Of a DNA stretch of 64,000 bases, positions 25,983 to 35,382 are shown one piece after another. Both the position numbers and the translations under genes were made by a program. Source of the stretch: Gammaproteobacteria bacterium 53_120_T64. Its GTDB lineage: Bacteria; Pseudomonadota; Gammaproteobacteria; Pseudomonadales; Porticoccaceae. The DNA is taken from positions 90,684 through 154,683 of the forward strand of contig MAAT01000025.1 of NCBI GenBank assembly GCA_002162815.1, in the 5' to 3' direction. The stretch's first letter is position 1, and every line of letters starts with the position of its first letter. The notes under the pieces are model-generated. The model saw nothing but the letters and a program-made list of their open reading frames with translations, made no database searches and had not been told where the DNA came from.

Positions 25983-26007
25983 TGACTAAACGTTCGTTAA
26001 GTCAATT
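25980..26007. promoter_or_regulatory. Palindromic operator, probably for the adjacent TetR protein
   Basis: A 28-base near-perfect palindrome is centred on ACGTTCGT, with outer arms AATTGACT and AGTCAATT and 24 of 28 positions symmetric. Its length, symmetry and position over the -10 element and start region fit a TetR-family operator, and it lies 25 bases before the tetR start codon, suggesting autorepression together with the pump genes. Confidence 0.8.
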
Positions 26008-26032
26008 GCGGCTATAAATTAGAGCCTAATAA

Positions 26033-26629
26033 ATGTCGAAAGCCTCTCGTAAATCTCGCGAAGATATTCTCAAGCTCGCCGTCCCCCTGTTTGCAAAGTC
26101 GGGCTACGATGGCGTGTCGATACGCAATGTCGCCAGCCAGAGCCAACTCACACCCGCAGCCTTGTACTACCATTTTAAAGACAAGGAAGCCTTGTATTTT
26201 GAAACGGTAAAACATGCCTTTGAAACCAAAACCACCGCCGCCAAAGAGCTGGTTGAAAATACAGACGCGGCCATCGCCAACCTCGAAGTATTTATTACCT
26301 GGTTTGTAGCAACGCTGGATAAAGAAAACGACTTTCAAAAATTATTGCAGTGGGTTCTGCTCGACAGCAACACCCAGCGCATGCAAATCCTGGTGAAAGA
26401 TGTTTTTGCCGACCTGTTTATCACCACCCGAAAATTGGCCGAAAGTTTCAGCCCCGCCTACGACCCCTACATGCTATCGATTTCTATTATCGGCCTGGTC
26501 CTCTGCCACTTTCAAAGTCAGCAGGGCCGCCAATATCTGCCCGGCAACAAAGCGATACACGATAAACCCCGGGTCATTAGCGCCCATATCATCAAGCTCT
26601 TGAAGAACGGTCTACCCTCCAGTTACTAA
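26033..26629 (+). CDS. TetR/AcrR family transcriptional regulator
   Basis: The 198-aa protein has an N-terminal TetR helix-turn-helix: ILKLAVPLFAKSGYDGVSIRNVA, then SQLTPAALYYHFKDKEALYFE, followed by an all-helical ligand domain of divergent sequence. It most likely represses its own operon through the palindrome overlapping the -10 element just upstream and is released by a pump substrate. It is the first gene of the operon with the adaptor (26690), permease (27765) and outer membrane channel (31100). Confidence 0.92.
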   Translation: MSKASRKSREDILKLAVPLFAKSGYDGVSIRNVASQSQLTPAALYYHFKDKEALYFETVKHAFETKTTAAKELVENTDAAIANLEVFITWFVATLDKENDFQKLLQWVLLDSNTQRMQILVKDVFADLFITTRKLAESFSPAYDPYMLSISIIGLVLCHFQSQQGRQYLPGNKAIHDKPRVISAHIIKLLKNGLPSSY

Positions 26630-26689
26630 CCAGTCTATGGTTGCGTTCACGACTCACTTTTGCGACAAACATTAGGACAACGGGATCTT

Positions 26690-27772
26690 ATGTTGACACC
26701 CCGCTCGACACTCATCAGCATCATTTTATTATCCAGTGCGCTACTGGCCTGCAGTGAAAAGCCGGAGCCGCTAACGCGCACCAGCAACGAGTGGGCGCTG
26801 CCTTTGATCAGCCTCGAAAGCACCCTATTGAGCAATGAATATACCGTGATTGGCTCGGTGATTGCCGACCAACGCATCGATATTAGCTCGAAGATTATTG
26901 GCTATATCAAGACCCTTGAAGTACGTGAGGGCGACCTGGTGAAACGCGGCCAACTGCTGCTCAACCTCGACGATGTCGGCATTGAAAATGCTATTTTACA
27001 AGCTCAGGCCGGAGTCGATTCGGCAAGCTCCCTCACCAAAGATCTCGCCTCCGATGTACAACGCTTCACAAAACTATTTAAAGAAGGCAGTATTTCCGAG
27101 GTCAAACTGCGCAAAGCTCGCCTCCAATACAACACCGCTCAAGAGGGTCTAGCCAGTGCCAAAGCCGCGCTTGCCACCGCCCGTTCACAGCGACAATACA
27201 GCCATATTGCAAGCCCCACCGACGGTATTGTCTCCGCCCGCTACAAACAGGCCGGTGACCTCGCCTCGCCCGGAATCCCACTGCTGACGGTGGAGTCCCG
27301 CGATCAATTATTATTTGAAACCTTTGTCGCCGAATCTCAGTTATCCTATATTGATGTTGGCGACACCGTGCGCCTGACGATCGATAATGTCGCCAACGAA
27401 CTCACCGGCACCGTGGCACACATCGTCCACGCCGGCGATCCCATCTCCCGCACCTATAAAATCAAAGTCAAACTGCCCAACGTTATCGATCTGCACTCCG
27501 GCATGTTTGGCCGCGCCCATTTCAAGGTCGGTGAGACGGCCAATTTAGTGGTGCCCCCCAGCGCCATTATTGTTAAGGGTGGCCTAAATGGCGTCTATGT
27601 CGTGGATGAGCATCAACGCATTCACTTTCGCTGGGTGCGCACCAAGCGAAAGTGGCCCGAGATGATAGAAATCGCTGCCGGATTACAGCCCGGGGAGCGT
27701 ATCGTCGCCACCGCCTCCGCCGGTCTCAGTGAAGATGACACCATCACCACCGAGGTTGCCCAGAGTGAGTAA
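26690..27772 (+). CDS. RND efflux periplasmic adaptor, lipoprotein
   Basis: From the ATG at 26690 the protein is 360 aa (the frame is open from a TTG at 26660). It has a lipoprotein signal ending LLAC (Cys21), lipoyl halves at VIADQRIDISSKIIGYIKTL and SPTDGIVSARYKQAGDLASPG, an intervening coiled coil (about 100-160) and a C-terminal barrel. It is a typical membrane fusion protein of a tripartite pump and resembles the adaptor at 7232 only at family level. Its last codons overlap the GTG start of the permease. Confidence 0.92.
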   Translation: MLTPRSTLISIILLSSALLACSEKPEPLTRTSNEWALPLISLESTLLSNEYTVIGSVIADQRIDISSKIIGYIKTLEVREGDLVKRGQLLLNLDDVGIENAILQAQAGVDSASSLTKDLASDVQRFTKLFKEGSISEVKLRKARLQYNTAQEGLASAKAALATARSQRQYSHIASPTDGIVSARYKQAGDLASPGIPLLTVESRDQLLFETFVAESQLSYIDVGDTVRLTIDNVANELTGTVAHIVHAGDPISRTYKIKVKLPNVIDLHSGMFGRAHFKVGETANLVVPPSAIIVKGGLNGVYVVDEHQRIHFRWVRTKRKWPEMIEIAAGLQPGERIVATASAGLSEDDTITTEVAQSE

Positions 27773-30700
27773 GCCTCGCCTCAACCCAGCCGGACTACTG
27801 GCCAGTTTTTTTGTACAGTCCAAAATCACCTCACTGTTTGTCCTCGGTTGCCTATTGCTGGGCATCGTCGCCATTGTCTACACCCCCCGTGAGGAAAACC
27901 CACAAATTGTTGTCCCCGGTGCCCATGTCATTGTCAGCCTGCCCGGTGCCTCCCCCCAAGAAATTGAACACCTGCTGGTACAGCCTCTCGAAAATATCGT
28001 CAAACAAATTACCGGGGTCGACCACGTTTTTTCAACCTCCATGAATTCGGTCGGCATCTTAATGGTGCAATTCGAAGTCGGTGAGGACAAACAGCTATCC
28101 CTGGTCAAGCTTTACGATCAGGTGCTCGGCCAACGCGACAGCCTCCCCGCCGGCACCTCTCTGCCGCTGATTCAAAGTATCGACGTCGATACCGTACCCA
28201 TCGTCACCGTCACCCTGGCCTCTGAGAGCTACGACGACTACCAGCTCAAACGCGTTGCCGACCGCGTACTCGAAGGCTTGCGCAGCTTAAAAACCGTTTC
28301 TGCCACCGCCGTGCGCGGTGGCCGCGATCGGGAAATTAGTATCGAAATCGATCCCGGCAAACTGAAAGCCTTTCACGTTTCCCTCGACCAGGTGCGCCAG
28401 GCTGTTGTTGCCGCCAATCTGTCCACCCCTCTCGGCCCCACAGCCAACCACAACAGCCTGTCGCAGGTCATGTTCAAGGGCGAGTTCTCCAGCGCTATCG
28501 AGCTCGAAAAACTCATTATCGGCACCCACCGCCAGCGACCGGTGTACTTAGCCGATGTCGCCAGCATTGTCGACGGCCCTACCTCCGAGCGCGACACCCT
28601 GAGCCGCTTCGCTTTTGGCCAGGCCGACCCACGCTTTGATCGCTATGCTGACCCCGAGCTGCCCGCAGTGACCATCTCGGTCGCCAAAATCACCGGTAGC
28701 AATGCCGTGTTTATGGCCGATGAAGTACTGGCGCGTATAGAGACTATGCAGCGCACCATTATTCCCGCCGATATTGAAGTCGTGGTGACACGCAATGATG
28801 GTAAAAAGGCCAACGACGCCGTCAACCTGCTGATCGAAAACCTCGGCATTGCCCTGGTCTCGGTCTTCGTGATTACCGTGTTTTTCCTCGGCTGGAAAGA
28901 GGCCTCCATCGTTGGGCTCGCCGTGCCCCTGATTCTGGCTTTGACCCTGGGCGCCGACTACCTCTTTGGCCCCACCATTAACCGGGTCACCTTATTTGCA
29001 CTGATTCTCGCCCTCGGCATGTTGGTCGACGGTGCCATCGTGGTGGTCGAAAATATTCACCGCCACTACGCCACCCTCAACGACGGCGACAAGGCCCAAG
29101 CGACCATTCTCGCCACCAACGAAATCGGCAACCCCACCAACCTCGCCACCTTTGCGGTGATGTTAGTGTTTGCCTCGCAGTTTATTCTCAGTGGTATGGT
29201 CGGCCAGTATTTCTACCCCCTCGCCTTCAATGTGCCGATTGCCATGTTCGCCTCGGTCATCATCGCCTATGTGGTGACACCCTGGGCCTGCTTCCGCTGG
29301 CTAAAAACCGGCCACGGCGAACACACCTCCGAGGTTAACGACTACGGCTCCGAATCGCGCTTAACGCGAATTTTCGAACGCATTCTCGTGCCCTTGATCG
29401 ACAATCGCCCCCTGCGCCTGCAGGTTTATGGCCTGATTATTATCGCCATTGGCCTCGCCCTGCTGCAGCCGGCCTGGCAATTTATGCGCCCTAGCGGCAT
29501 CACCGGCCCACAATCACTGCTCGGGGTGGAGCTGGCCATGCTACCTAAAGACAGTAAGAACACCTTCAATATCACCATTGATATGCCCGAGAACACTGCC
29601 GTTGAGGTCACCGACCACATCTCCCGAGAAATTGGTGCGGTGCTGCGCGATCAGCTCTACATCAGCAATTACCAAACGTGGATTGGTCAGTCTGGCGTTA
29701 TCGATTTTAACGGCCTGCTGCGTGGTGCCACCAATAAAAAGGGCTCCCACGTAGCAGAGATCCGCGTCAACCTCAGTGACAAACACCAACGTAGTACCAC
29801 CTCTATTACCATCGTCCGCGAACTGCGCACCCTGCTGGCCCCCGTTCAGGCACGCTTTCCCGGCAGCCTTATTCAGCTGGTCGAGGATCCACCCGGCCCC
29901 CCCATGCAGGCCACGGTACTCGCCGAGATCTACGGTCGTGACCTCGCGGTGATGGAAGATATTGCCAGCCAGGTCAGTGACGCCTTCAATAACACCTACG
30001 ACGTGGTTGAAGTCCACGATTCACTGCCCGATAGCATTCCCCAGTACCACATTAGCGTCGATCGCGAGAAGGCTGCGCTCGCCGGGGTCAGCCCCCTGCA
30101 AGTCGCCACTCTACTGCGTAGAATTACCGCAGGAGAAAACATCGGACGCATCCATCTCGACGATGAATTACAGCCCATCGCCATTAAATTGATGGTGCCC
30201 CGGCGTTTCAACATTGAGCCCGAGGGCCTCTCCATGTACGAGATCGGCAATGCCCAGGGCAAGGGCATCCCCCTCTCAGAATTGACCCGCGTCGAAAAGG
30301 TCATCGCCGAAAAGCCGATCTTCCGCAAAGACTACGAGCGCGTCGTCTTTGTCGCCGGCGAGCTCACCCAGTCGGCCCCCCTGTACGCCATTCTGCATAT
30401 CAACAAGCAGCTGGAGAATCTCGCTGCCAGTGATCATCAAACCATTACCAGCGGTTTAAATTTTAGCCGCGTCAGCCCCAACACCCTAGAGGGCTATCGC
30501 ATTCTTTGGGATGGTGAAATTCGCCTCACCCTCGACACCTACAACGACATGATGAAGGCCTTCGGCCTAGCGGTCTTGTTTATTTATATTCTATTGGTGG
30601 CCTATTATCAGTCCTTTAAAATCCCACTGATCGCCATGTCTGCCATTCCCCTGGGCTTAATTGGGGTGTTCCCCGGCCACTGGATGATGGGGCAATCGTT

Positions 30701-31046
30701 CACCGCTACCTCGATTATCGGCATTATTGCCCTCGCCGGAATTGTGGTCAGAAACTCGCTGCTGATTATCGATTTCGTGCTCGATTTACGCAACGAGGGT
30801 GAATCACTGCGCGAGGCCGTTCTCGCCGCCACGCTACTGCGCCTGCGACCGATATTGCTCACGGCCCTGTCGACCATGCTCGGCAGCGGCATTATGATCA
30901 GTGACCCGATTTTTGGCGGCCTAGCGATTTCACTGATTTACGGTACGATTGTCTCGACCGTGTTGACCGTGATCGTAGTACCGCTGTTGTTTTATCAATT
31001 TTTGCTCAACGAAGACAAGCGCGCGGCCGTAACAGCGGCGGCGTAA
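27765..31046 (+). CDS. RND efflux permease (VDG/VRN subfamily)
   Basis: The start is taken as GTG 27765 (VSKPRLNPAGLLASF), overlapping the adaptor gene by 8 bp; the frame is open from 27729 but that part is not conserved. The 1093-aa protein has the RND layout. Its TM4 motif is LVDGAIVVVEN, with Gly in place of the second relay Asp of AcrB, and the TM10 position of the AcrB Lys is Arg (GIVVRNSLLIID). Both changes are regular in a subfamily of proteobacterial RND exporters, so it is expected to be functional. It works with the adaptor and TolC-like protein of the same operon. Substrate unknown. Confidence 0.92.
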   Translation: MSKPRLNPAGLLASFFVQSKITSLFVLGCLLLGIVAIVYTPREENPQIVVPGAHVIVSLPGASPQEIEHLLVQPLENIVKQITGVDHVFSTSMNSVGILMVQFEVGEDKQLSLVKLYDQVLGQRDSLPAGTSLPLIQSIDVDTVPIVTVTLASESYDDYQLKRVADRVLEGLRSLKTVSATAVRGGRDREISIEIDPGKLKAFHVSLDQVRQAVVAANLSTPLGPTANHNSLSQVMFKGEFSSAIELEKLIIGTHRQRPVYLADVASIVDGPTSERDTLSRFAFGQADPRFDRYADPELPAVTISVAKITGSNAVFMADEVLARIETMQRTIIPADIEVVVTRNDGKKANDAVNLLIENLGIALVSVFVITVFFLGWKEASIVGLAVPLILALTLGADYLFGPTINRVTLFALILALGMLVDGAIVVVENIHRHYATLNDGDKAQATILATNEIGNPTNLATFAVMLVFASQFILSGMVGQYFYPLAFNVPIAMFASVIIAYVVTPWACFRWLKTGHGEHTSEVNDYGSESRLTRIFERILVPLIDNRPLRLQVYGLIIIAIGLALLQPAWQFMRPSGITGPQSLLGVELAMLPKDSKNTFNITIDMPENTAVEVTDHISREIGAVLRDQLYISNYQTWIGQSGVIDFNGLLRGATNKKGSHVAEIRVNLSDKHQRSTTSITIVRELRTLLAPVQARFPGSLIQLVEDPPGPPMQATVLAEIYGRDLAVMEDIASQVSDAFNNTYDVVEVHDSLPDSIPQYHISVDREKAALAGVSPLQVATLLRRITAGENIGRIHLDDELQPIAIKLMVPRRFNIEPEGLSMYEIGNAQGKGIPLSELTRVEKVIAEKPIFRKDYERVVFVAGELTQSAPLYAILHINKQLENLAASDHQTITSGLNFSRVSPNTLEGYRILWDGEIRLTLDTYNDMMKAFGLAVLFIYILLVAYYQSFKIPLIAMSAIPLGLIGVFPGHWMMGQSFTATSIIGIIALAGIVVRNSLLIIDFVLDLRNEGESLREAVLAATLLRLRPILLTALSTMLGSGIMISDPIFGGLAISLIYGTIVSTVLTVIVVPLLFYQFLLNEDKRAAVTAAA

Positions 31047-31099
31047 ACCCGGCGACAAAGCCCGGCCCTGCGTTTATTTTTCGCTTTTTGGACAACGCC

Positions 31100-32455
31100 A
31101 TGAACTTTTTTACAGCCCGTAAAGTATCGGCTAAACACTTACTCGGCGCCTTTATTCTCACCGCCAGCGGGCTCGGCACCAGCCTTTGCGCCAGCGCCGA
31201 AGACCTCGCTAGCGCCTGGCAAATGGCCTTGAGCCAAAACAAGCAAGTCGAAGCGGCGCGGCAAAACCAGCTCGCCGCCCGCAAACAGGTCGACATTGCC
31301 AAGGCCGCTCGCCTACCCAACCTCGCCTTAAGCGCCAACTATATAAAACTCGATAGCCCACCCACCCTGAGCGGTAACTCCCTCGCGGCACTGCCCAATG
31401 CACCAGCCGCACAGGGCCTCGTCAGCGTGCCCTTTGAAATGCAAATCGCCGAAGATCAGGCCATGCTCTACAGCGCCGTCGCCACACTGCCGCTCTACAC
31501 CAGCGGGCGTATCAGTGCCGGTATCAACGCCGCCGAAGCTCAGGCTGCGGCCAGCTTGGACGGTCACCAGCAAGCCACCCTCGACATTAAGTTAGCCGTC
31601 GCCGAAGCCTATATTCAAGTGCTAAAAATCAGCGAGCTGAATACCATTGCCCGCGCTCATATCGCAGCCCTCGGTAGCTACAAAAACGATGTCGGCAATT
31701 TACTCCGCCAGGGCCTGGTCTCACGCAATGACGAGCTGATGGCCAGCGTCGCCCTCAGCAATGCGGTACAGGGCGGTATTAGCGCCAAAAACCAGCTCGC
31801 CGTCGCCAGTGCCCGCTACAACCAGTTGCTCAATCGCCCCTTGGATACCACCTTCAGCCTCGAGTTGATAGCCGTGCAGGCCATCAGTATCGACGACGTG
31901 CAAACCCTCACGGCGAGAGCCCTACTAGCGCGCCCCGAGCTATCGGCTCTGGCCCATAAAATCAAGGCCCTTGGCTTTACCGCCAAAACCATTAAAGCGG
32001 TAACGGGCCCCCAGGTTTATTTGAGTGGGTCTTATCACAACCTCGACAACGACCTGCTCCTTGACGACGAGGTGCTCACCTACGGCGTCAACTTGGTCTG
32101 GCCGATCTACGACGGTGGTATCACCCATCATCGTGGCGGTGAGCTACAGCGCCAGGCGGCCGCCCTGCAGGCTCAGCTCGATGACTACCAACAACTGATT
32201 GAACTGCAAGTGACCCAAGCCTGGTTAAACCTGGATGAGACACACCAGCGCATTAAAGCCCTGGGGCAGGTATTGGAGCAATCGGCGGAAAACCTGAAAA
32301 TGACAAAAAACCGCTATCGTGAGGGCCTGGTCAGTAGCAGTGAAGTGCTTGAAGCTCAGAATTTACGTCAGCAGAGTCTCGGCAACCACGCCAGTGCCAG
32401 CTACGACTCCAGCCTCGCCTGGATACGTCTACAGCGTATGACGGGAGAGTTGTAG
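31100..32455 (+). CDS. TolC family outer membrane channel
   Basis: The ATG at 31100 is preferred to the TTG at 31088. The 451-aa protein has a Sec signal peptide ending CASA-ED, then two OEP-type repeats with the expected long helices: EDLASAWQMALSQNKQVEAAR and LVSRNDELMASVALSNAVQG, the second half repeating with GLVSSSEVLEAQNLRQQSLG. It is not a lipoprotein. It forms the outer membrane exit duct for the pump encoded upstream and may also serve the RND pair at 7232-11418, which lacks its own channel. Confidence 0.93.
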   Translation: MNFFTARKVSAKHLLGAFILTASGLGTSLCASAEDLASAWQMALSQNKQVEAARQNQLAARKQVDIAKAARLPNLALSANYIKLDSPPTLSGNSLAALPNAPAAQGLVSVPFEMQIAEDQAMLYSAVATLPLYTSGRISAGINAAEAQAAASLDGHQQATLDIKLAVAEAYIQVLKISELNTIARAHIAALGSYKNDVGNLLRQGLVSRNDELMASVALSNAVQGGISAKNQLAVASARYNQLLNRPLDTTFSLELIAVQAISIDDVQTLTARALLARPELSALAHKIKALGFTAKTIKAVTGPQVYLSGSYHNLDNDLLLDDEVLTYGVNLVWPIYDGGITHHRGGELQRQAAALQAQLDDYQQLIELQVTQAWLNLDETHQRIKALGQVLEQSAENLKMTKNRYREGLVSSSEVLEAQNLRQQSLGNHASASYDSSLAWIRLQRMTGEL

Positions 32456-32560
32456 CCCACCAAGCACATTTATTCAGCCACCCTGACGGCACTATAGCTT
32501 CGACAAGGTGGCGGGCGCCCTACTTTACCCTGTCGATTGCCCTGTCGATAGCGCTCGCAA

Positions 32561-33734
32561 CTAGGTACACAGGGCGCGAATCATCGTCTCGCACTCATCC
32601 TGATCCATCAACTTTGGCACCGGATAACCCGCCCCCTCTTTCACCGCACGGCTGGCAATCGCGCTAATATCGGCCGGGCGAATAGCCTCCAGCTGGGTAT
32701 TAATACCAAAGCTCTCGTTCAACGGCACTACGGCATTAATAAAGTTACCGGCCTTGGTATTGGGCGAGCCCGTGCTATCACCCAGCGCCACTAAATCGGC
32801 TAATTCCGCCAGACGATCAAGTACCGCATCCTTGCTAAAACGCAGCACTTCGGGCATCACCACGGCATTCGCCACGCCGTGGGGCGTACCGTACCAAGCA
32901 CCCAGTTGATGGGCGATGGCGTGAACATTGCCCACCGCCGCGACATTAATGGCGAGCCCGGTATAGTAGGCGGCAATCGACATTTGCTCGCGGGCCTGCA
33001 GGTCCGCGCCATTGGCGTAGGCCAGGGGAAGATTTTCGAAAATTATTTTGATCGCCACCTTGGCGTAGGCATCACTTTGCGGTGTCGCCCAGCTGCTTAA
33101 ACAGGCTTCAACGGCATGGGTTAGCGCATCCATACCCGTCGCCGCAGTGATGGCTGGTGGTAACCCGGTGATTAATTCAGGGTCGAGGGCCACGGCCAGC
33201 GGCACAATTTTAGAATCGCCGACAATAAATTTCTCATGGCTTTGCGCGTCCGAAATCACCGCACCAAAAGTCACCTCCGAACCCGTACCCGAGGTGGTCG
33301 GAATAGCAAACAACGGTAGGGGCTGAATTTTCGCCTTAAAATAGCCGACCATTGCCTTGGCACTGCCACCGTTGGTGGCCGCTGCGGCAATGGTTTTCGC
33401 CGTATCGATGGCCGAGCTGGCGCTGTAAGAGCAGGCCCATTTCCACCAGTTCAAAGGTGGGGTCCGGTAATACGCCATCGTAAATCCTTACCTCAACACC
33501 TCCCGCCGTGAGAACATCAGCGGCCTTAGCAACAATTCCCAACTCGACCAAGGGTTTGTCGGTAACAATCAATGCCTTGCTAACACCGAGCCCGCAATAT
33601 GCTGACTCAACTGCGCTGTGCTGCCAGCCCCGACAAATGACATCGGCGTGGTGGCCGAGGGTGCCAATTTAATCAGCAGCTTTAAGCCATTGATAAAGAG
33701 TGTGTGTTTAATCGTCGCGAAAGAAGTACTCATC
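32561..33734 (-). pseudogene. Iron-containing alcohol dehydrogenase, broken in two places
   Basis: Reading leftward from ATG 33734 (MSTSFATIKHTLFINGLKLL), the gene runs in one frame to about 33595, jumps to a second frame (LGVSKALIVTDKPLVELGIV) until about 33440, and then to a third frame until the stop at 32561. The first jump needs a one-base deletion near 33595-33600. At the second, the text goes from FELVEMGLLLQ straight to SAIDTAKTIAAA, missing the segment of about 13 residues that holds the GGGS NAD-binding motif. The C-terminal half is intact, including the iron ligands (GMDALTH, NVHAIAHQLG, GTPHGVANA). Either a decayed gene or a local sequencing/assembly fault; the missing segment favours decay. 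Confidence 0.85.
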
Positions 33735-33820
33735 AAAGCGACTGTACCTTGACACTTTATTATTAAAACATTCGACACACTCAATACCCGTGCGCGAACC
33801 TTACCGGCCTTTTACAGCCC

Positions 33821-34189
33821 TTATAAACTGCCTTGCTTTGCCACCAATACGCTCTGTACAAAGCGTATACCCTGCCAACCATGACGCATAAAGGTGCGGA
33901 TATTGGCGTGGTCGCTACCGTCGGGGTGGCCAATAACGTCGTCACGAAAATACTGGCCAAAACAGACCAGGGTTTCCGATGGGTTCAAGCCATTGAGCTG
34001 GGCAAAGGCAAAAATTCGACAGGAACCGGCATTTTCACCGCTGGCGTTTTCAACCCTGTCATCACCAATGCCATTGCTAAAAGCGCTTTCGGTAAAGTCG
34101 TAACAGCTATCGATCACGGCCATCACCTGGTCAAACTCGACCGTATTCGGTCTATTTTTTATCTGTTGAATAAGCTCGTCTACTCTCAC
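33821..34189 (-). CDS. HopJ type III effector family protein
   Basis: The 122-aa protein matches the HopJ family: VDELIQQIKNRPNTVEFDQVMAVIDSCYDF and FTESAFSNG, NENAG-like AGSCRIFAFAQLNGL and ETLVCFGQYFRDDVIGHPDGSDHANIRTFM. Homologues are common in free-living gammaproteobacteria without any type III secretion system, so the effector name is historical and the function unknown. It lies just upstream of the broken alcohol dehydrogenase, in the same direction. Confidence 0.88.
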   Translation of the reverse strand: MRVDELIQQIKNRPNTVEFDQVMAVIDSCYDFTESAFSNGIGDDRVENASGENAGSCRIFAFAQLNGLNPSETLVCFGQYFRDDVIGHPDGSDHANIRTFMRHGWQGIRFVQSVLVAKQGSL

Positions 34190-34339
34190 TTAATATCCTC
34201 TTTTTGATCGTTAAATTTGCATGTTAAGGCGTGGCTCAGCCGCTCAAGAATGGCCGCGCAAAGACTAAGGGCCTATTATATCGCCTTCTTACACGGCTTC
34301 CCGCTGTCAGAACCTGCAGTAATCCAGCTTGTAATAGCT

Positions 34340-35167
34340 TTAATGCTCAGCCAGTAAAACACCCAAGGCCGTAACAAAGGGTTTCATAAAAAACTTGCCC
34401 TCGGGCATAAAGTCGACCCGCACGCCCTCCGTCTTTAAATAATCCGCCATCACCGGGCCAATAGCGCCGATAACCGTCACCTCCAAACCGGCGCTGAGCA
34501 GGGCCTCGAGCCCGGCCTTTTTAGCGACGCTAGCGAGACGTTTGTATTGCGGCTGACTGGTAAATAACAGTGCGTCTATCGAGCCGTCGGCGAGGCGATG
34601 AAGCAAGGCTACCACCTGCTGCTGTTCCGACTCTGAGGCGTAAATATAGGGTGCCACCGCACTCACCTGTGCGCCTTTATCCCGTAAAAACCTCATCAAC
34701 TTGTCATTCGGGTTCGAGCCATAGAGCTGTACAGCAATCCGCCGCCCGCGTAAATCGGTATCCTGTAAGGAGGCAATAATGCCATCGGTAGTGGGGGCCG
34801 CACCCGCTAGGTCGGCGTGTAATTGCAACTTGCGCAGTTCGCGCACCGGCTTCGGGCCGCGGACAATTCTACGCACCGTCGCCAGTGCCCGATGCCAGTC
34901 GTGCTGACAGCCAAAGCGCTCGGCAAAGCCCTCGAGGCGACGCATGCCCTCGCCGGTGAGAATAATAAAGTCATCGAACTCGCCGCCTATCATCGCCGTC
35001 ATCCACTGTTGCACGGCATCGGCATCGGGTGTGTTTTTAATGGCAATCAAGGGGCAGCGCAGCACAGTCGCACCGCGGCTTAGCAATAAATCGGCCAGCA
35101 CATCTTGCTGGCGAGACTCGGGGATGGCGATGGTTTTGTGCTGCAGGGTGGCTTCGGGTGCTGGCAT
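34340..35167 (-). CDS. Uroporphyrinogen-III synthase-like protein
   Basis: The 275-aa protein has the two-domain HemD pattern: an N-terminal TIAIPESRQQDVLADLL and FDDFIILTGEGMRRL, and a C-terminal DALLFTSQPQYKRL and VTVIGAIGPVMADYLKTEGV. HemD closes and inverts the fourth pyrrole ring in tetrapyrrole synthesis. It stands alone, not beside hemC as in the usual hemCDXY order, so it may be a second, divergent copy with a specialised role; the canonical hemD may lie elsewhere. The start ATG has GAGGAA upstream at a slightly long distance. Confidence 0.75.
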   Translation of the reverse strand: MPAPEATLQHKTIAIPESRQQDVLADLLLSRGATVLRCPLIAIKNTPDADAVQQWMTAMIGGEFDDFIILTGEGMRRLEGFAERFGCQHDWHRALATVRRIVRGPKPVRELRKLQLHADLAGAAPTTDGIIASLQDTDLRGRRIAVQLYGSNPNDKLMRFLRDKGAQVSAVAPYIYASESEQQQVVALLHRLADGSIDALLFTSQPQYKRLASVAKKAGLEALLSAGLEVTVIGAIGPVMADYLKTEGVRVDFMPEGKFFMKPFVTALGVLLAEH

Positions 35168-35348
35168 CGGTGGTACTTATTCCTCGCTAATGTGGCGCGG
35201 CCTATTAAGGCCGTAATTTTCGCACATGCCCGCAGGCCCCACCACCTCGCCCACTCGACAGGCCGGTAATTGATCTCGCTCTATTCCATGCTAGCACGGG
35301 GATATGTTAGCGTTGGCGATCAATTATTCACACTTTCCAATAATAGCT

Positions 35349-35365
35349 GTCACTGTCAAAGTGAC
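35349..35365. promoter_or_regulatory. Inverted repeat before the amidohydrolase gene
   Basis: GTCACT-GTCAA-AGTGAC is a perfect 6-bp inverted repeat with a 5-base centre, ending 17 bases before ATG 35383. It could be an operator for a regulator encoded elsewhere or a small leader hairpin next to the AAGGA ribosome site. Confidence 0.35.
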
Positions 35366-35382
35366 GATAATAAGGATAAATA

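Noticed and set aside
29541..30017. 158-codon antisense frame inside the RND permease
   Set aside because: Typical shadow of a GC-biased gene: same codon phase bias, no ribosome site, no family resemblance.
27765..31046. RND permease with changed proton-relay residues as a dead or novel pump
   Set aside because: Gly and Arg at these places are regular in a known subfamily, and the operon carries all partners, so loss of function is unlikely.
33821..34189. HopJ-family protein as evidence of a type III secretion system
   Set aside because: Homologues are common in free-living bacteria lacking type III secretion and no secretion genes are present.
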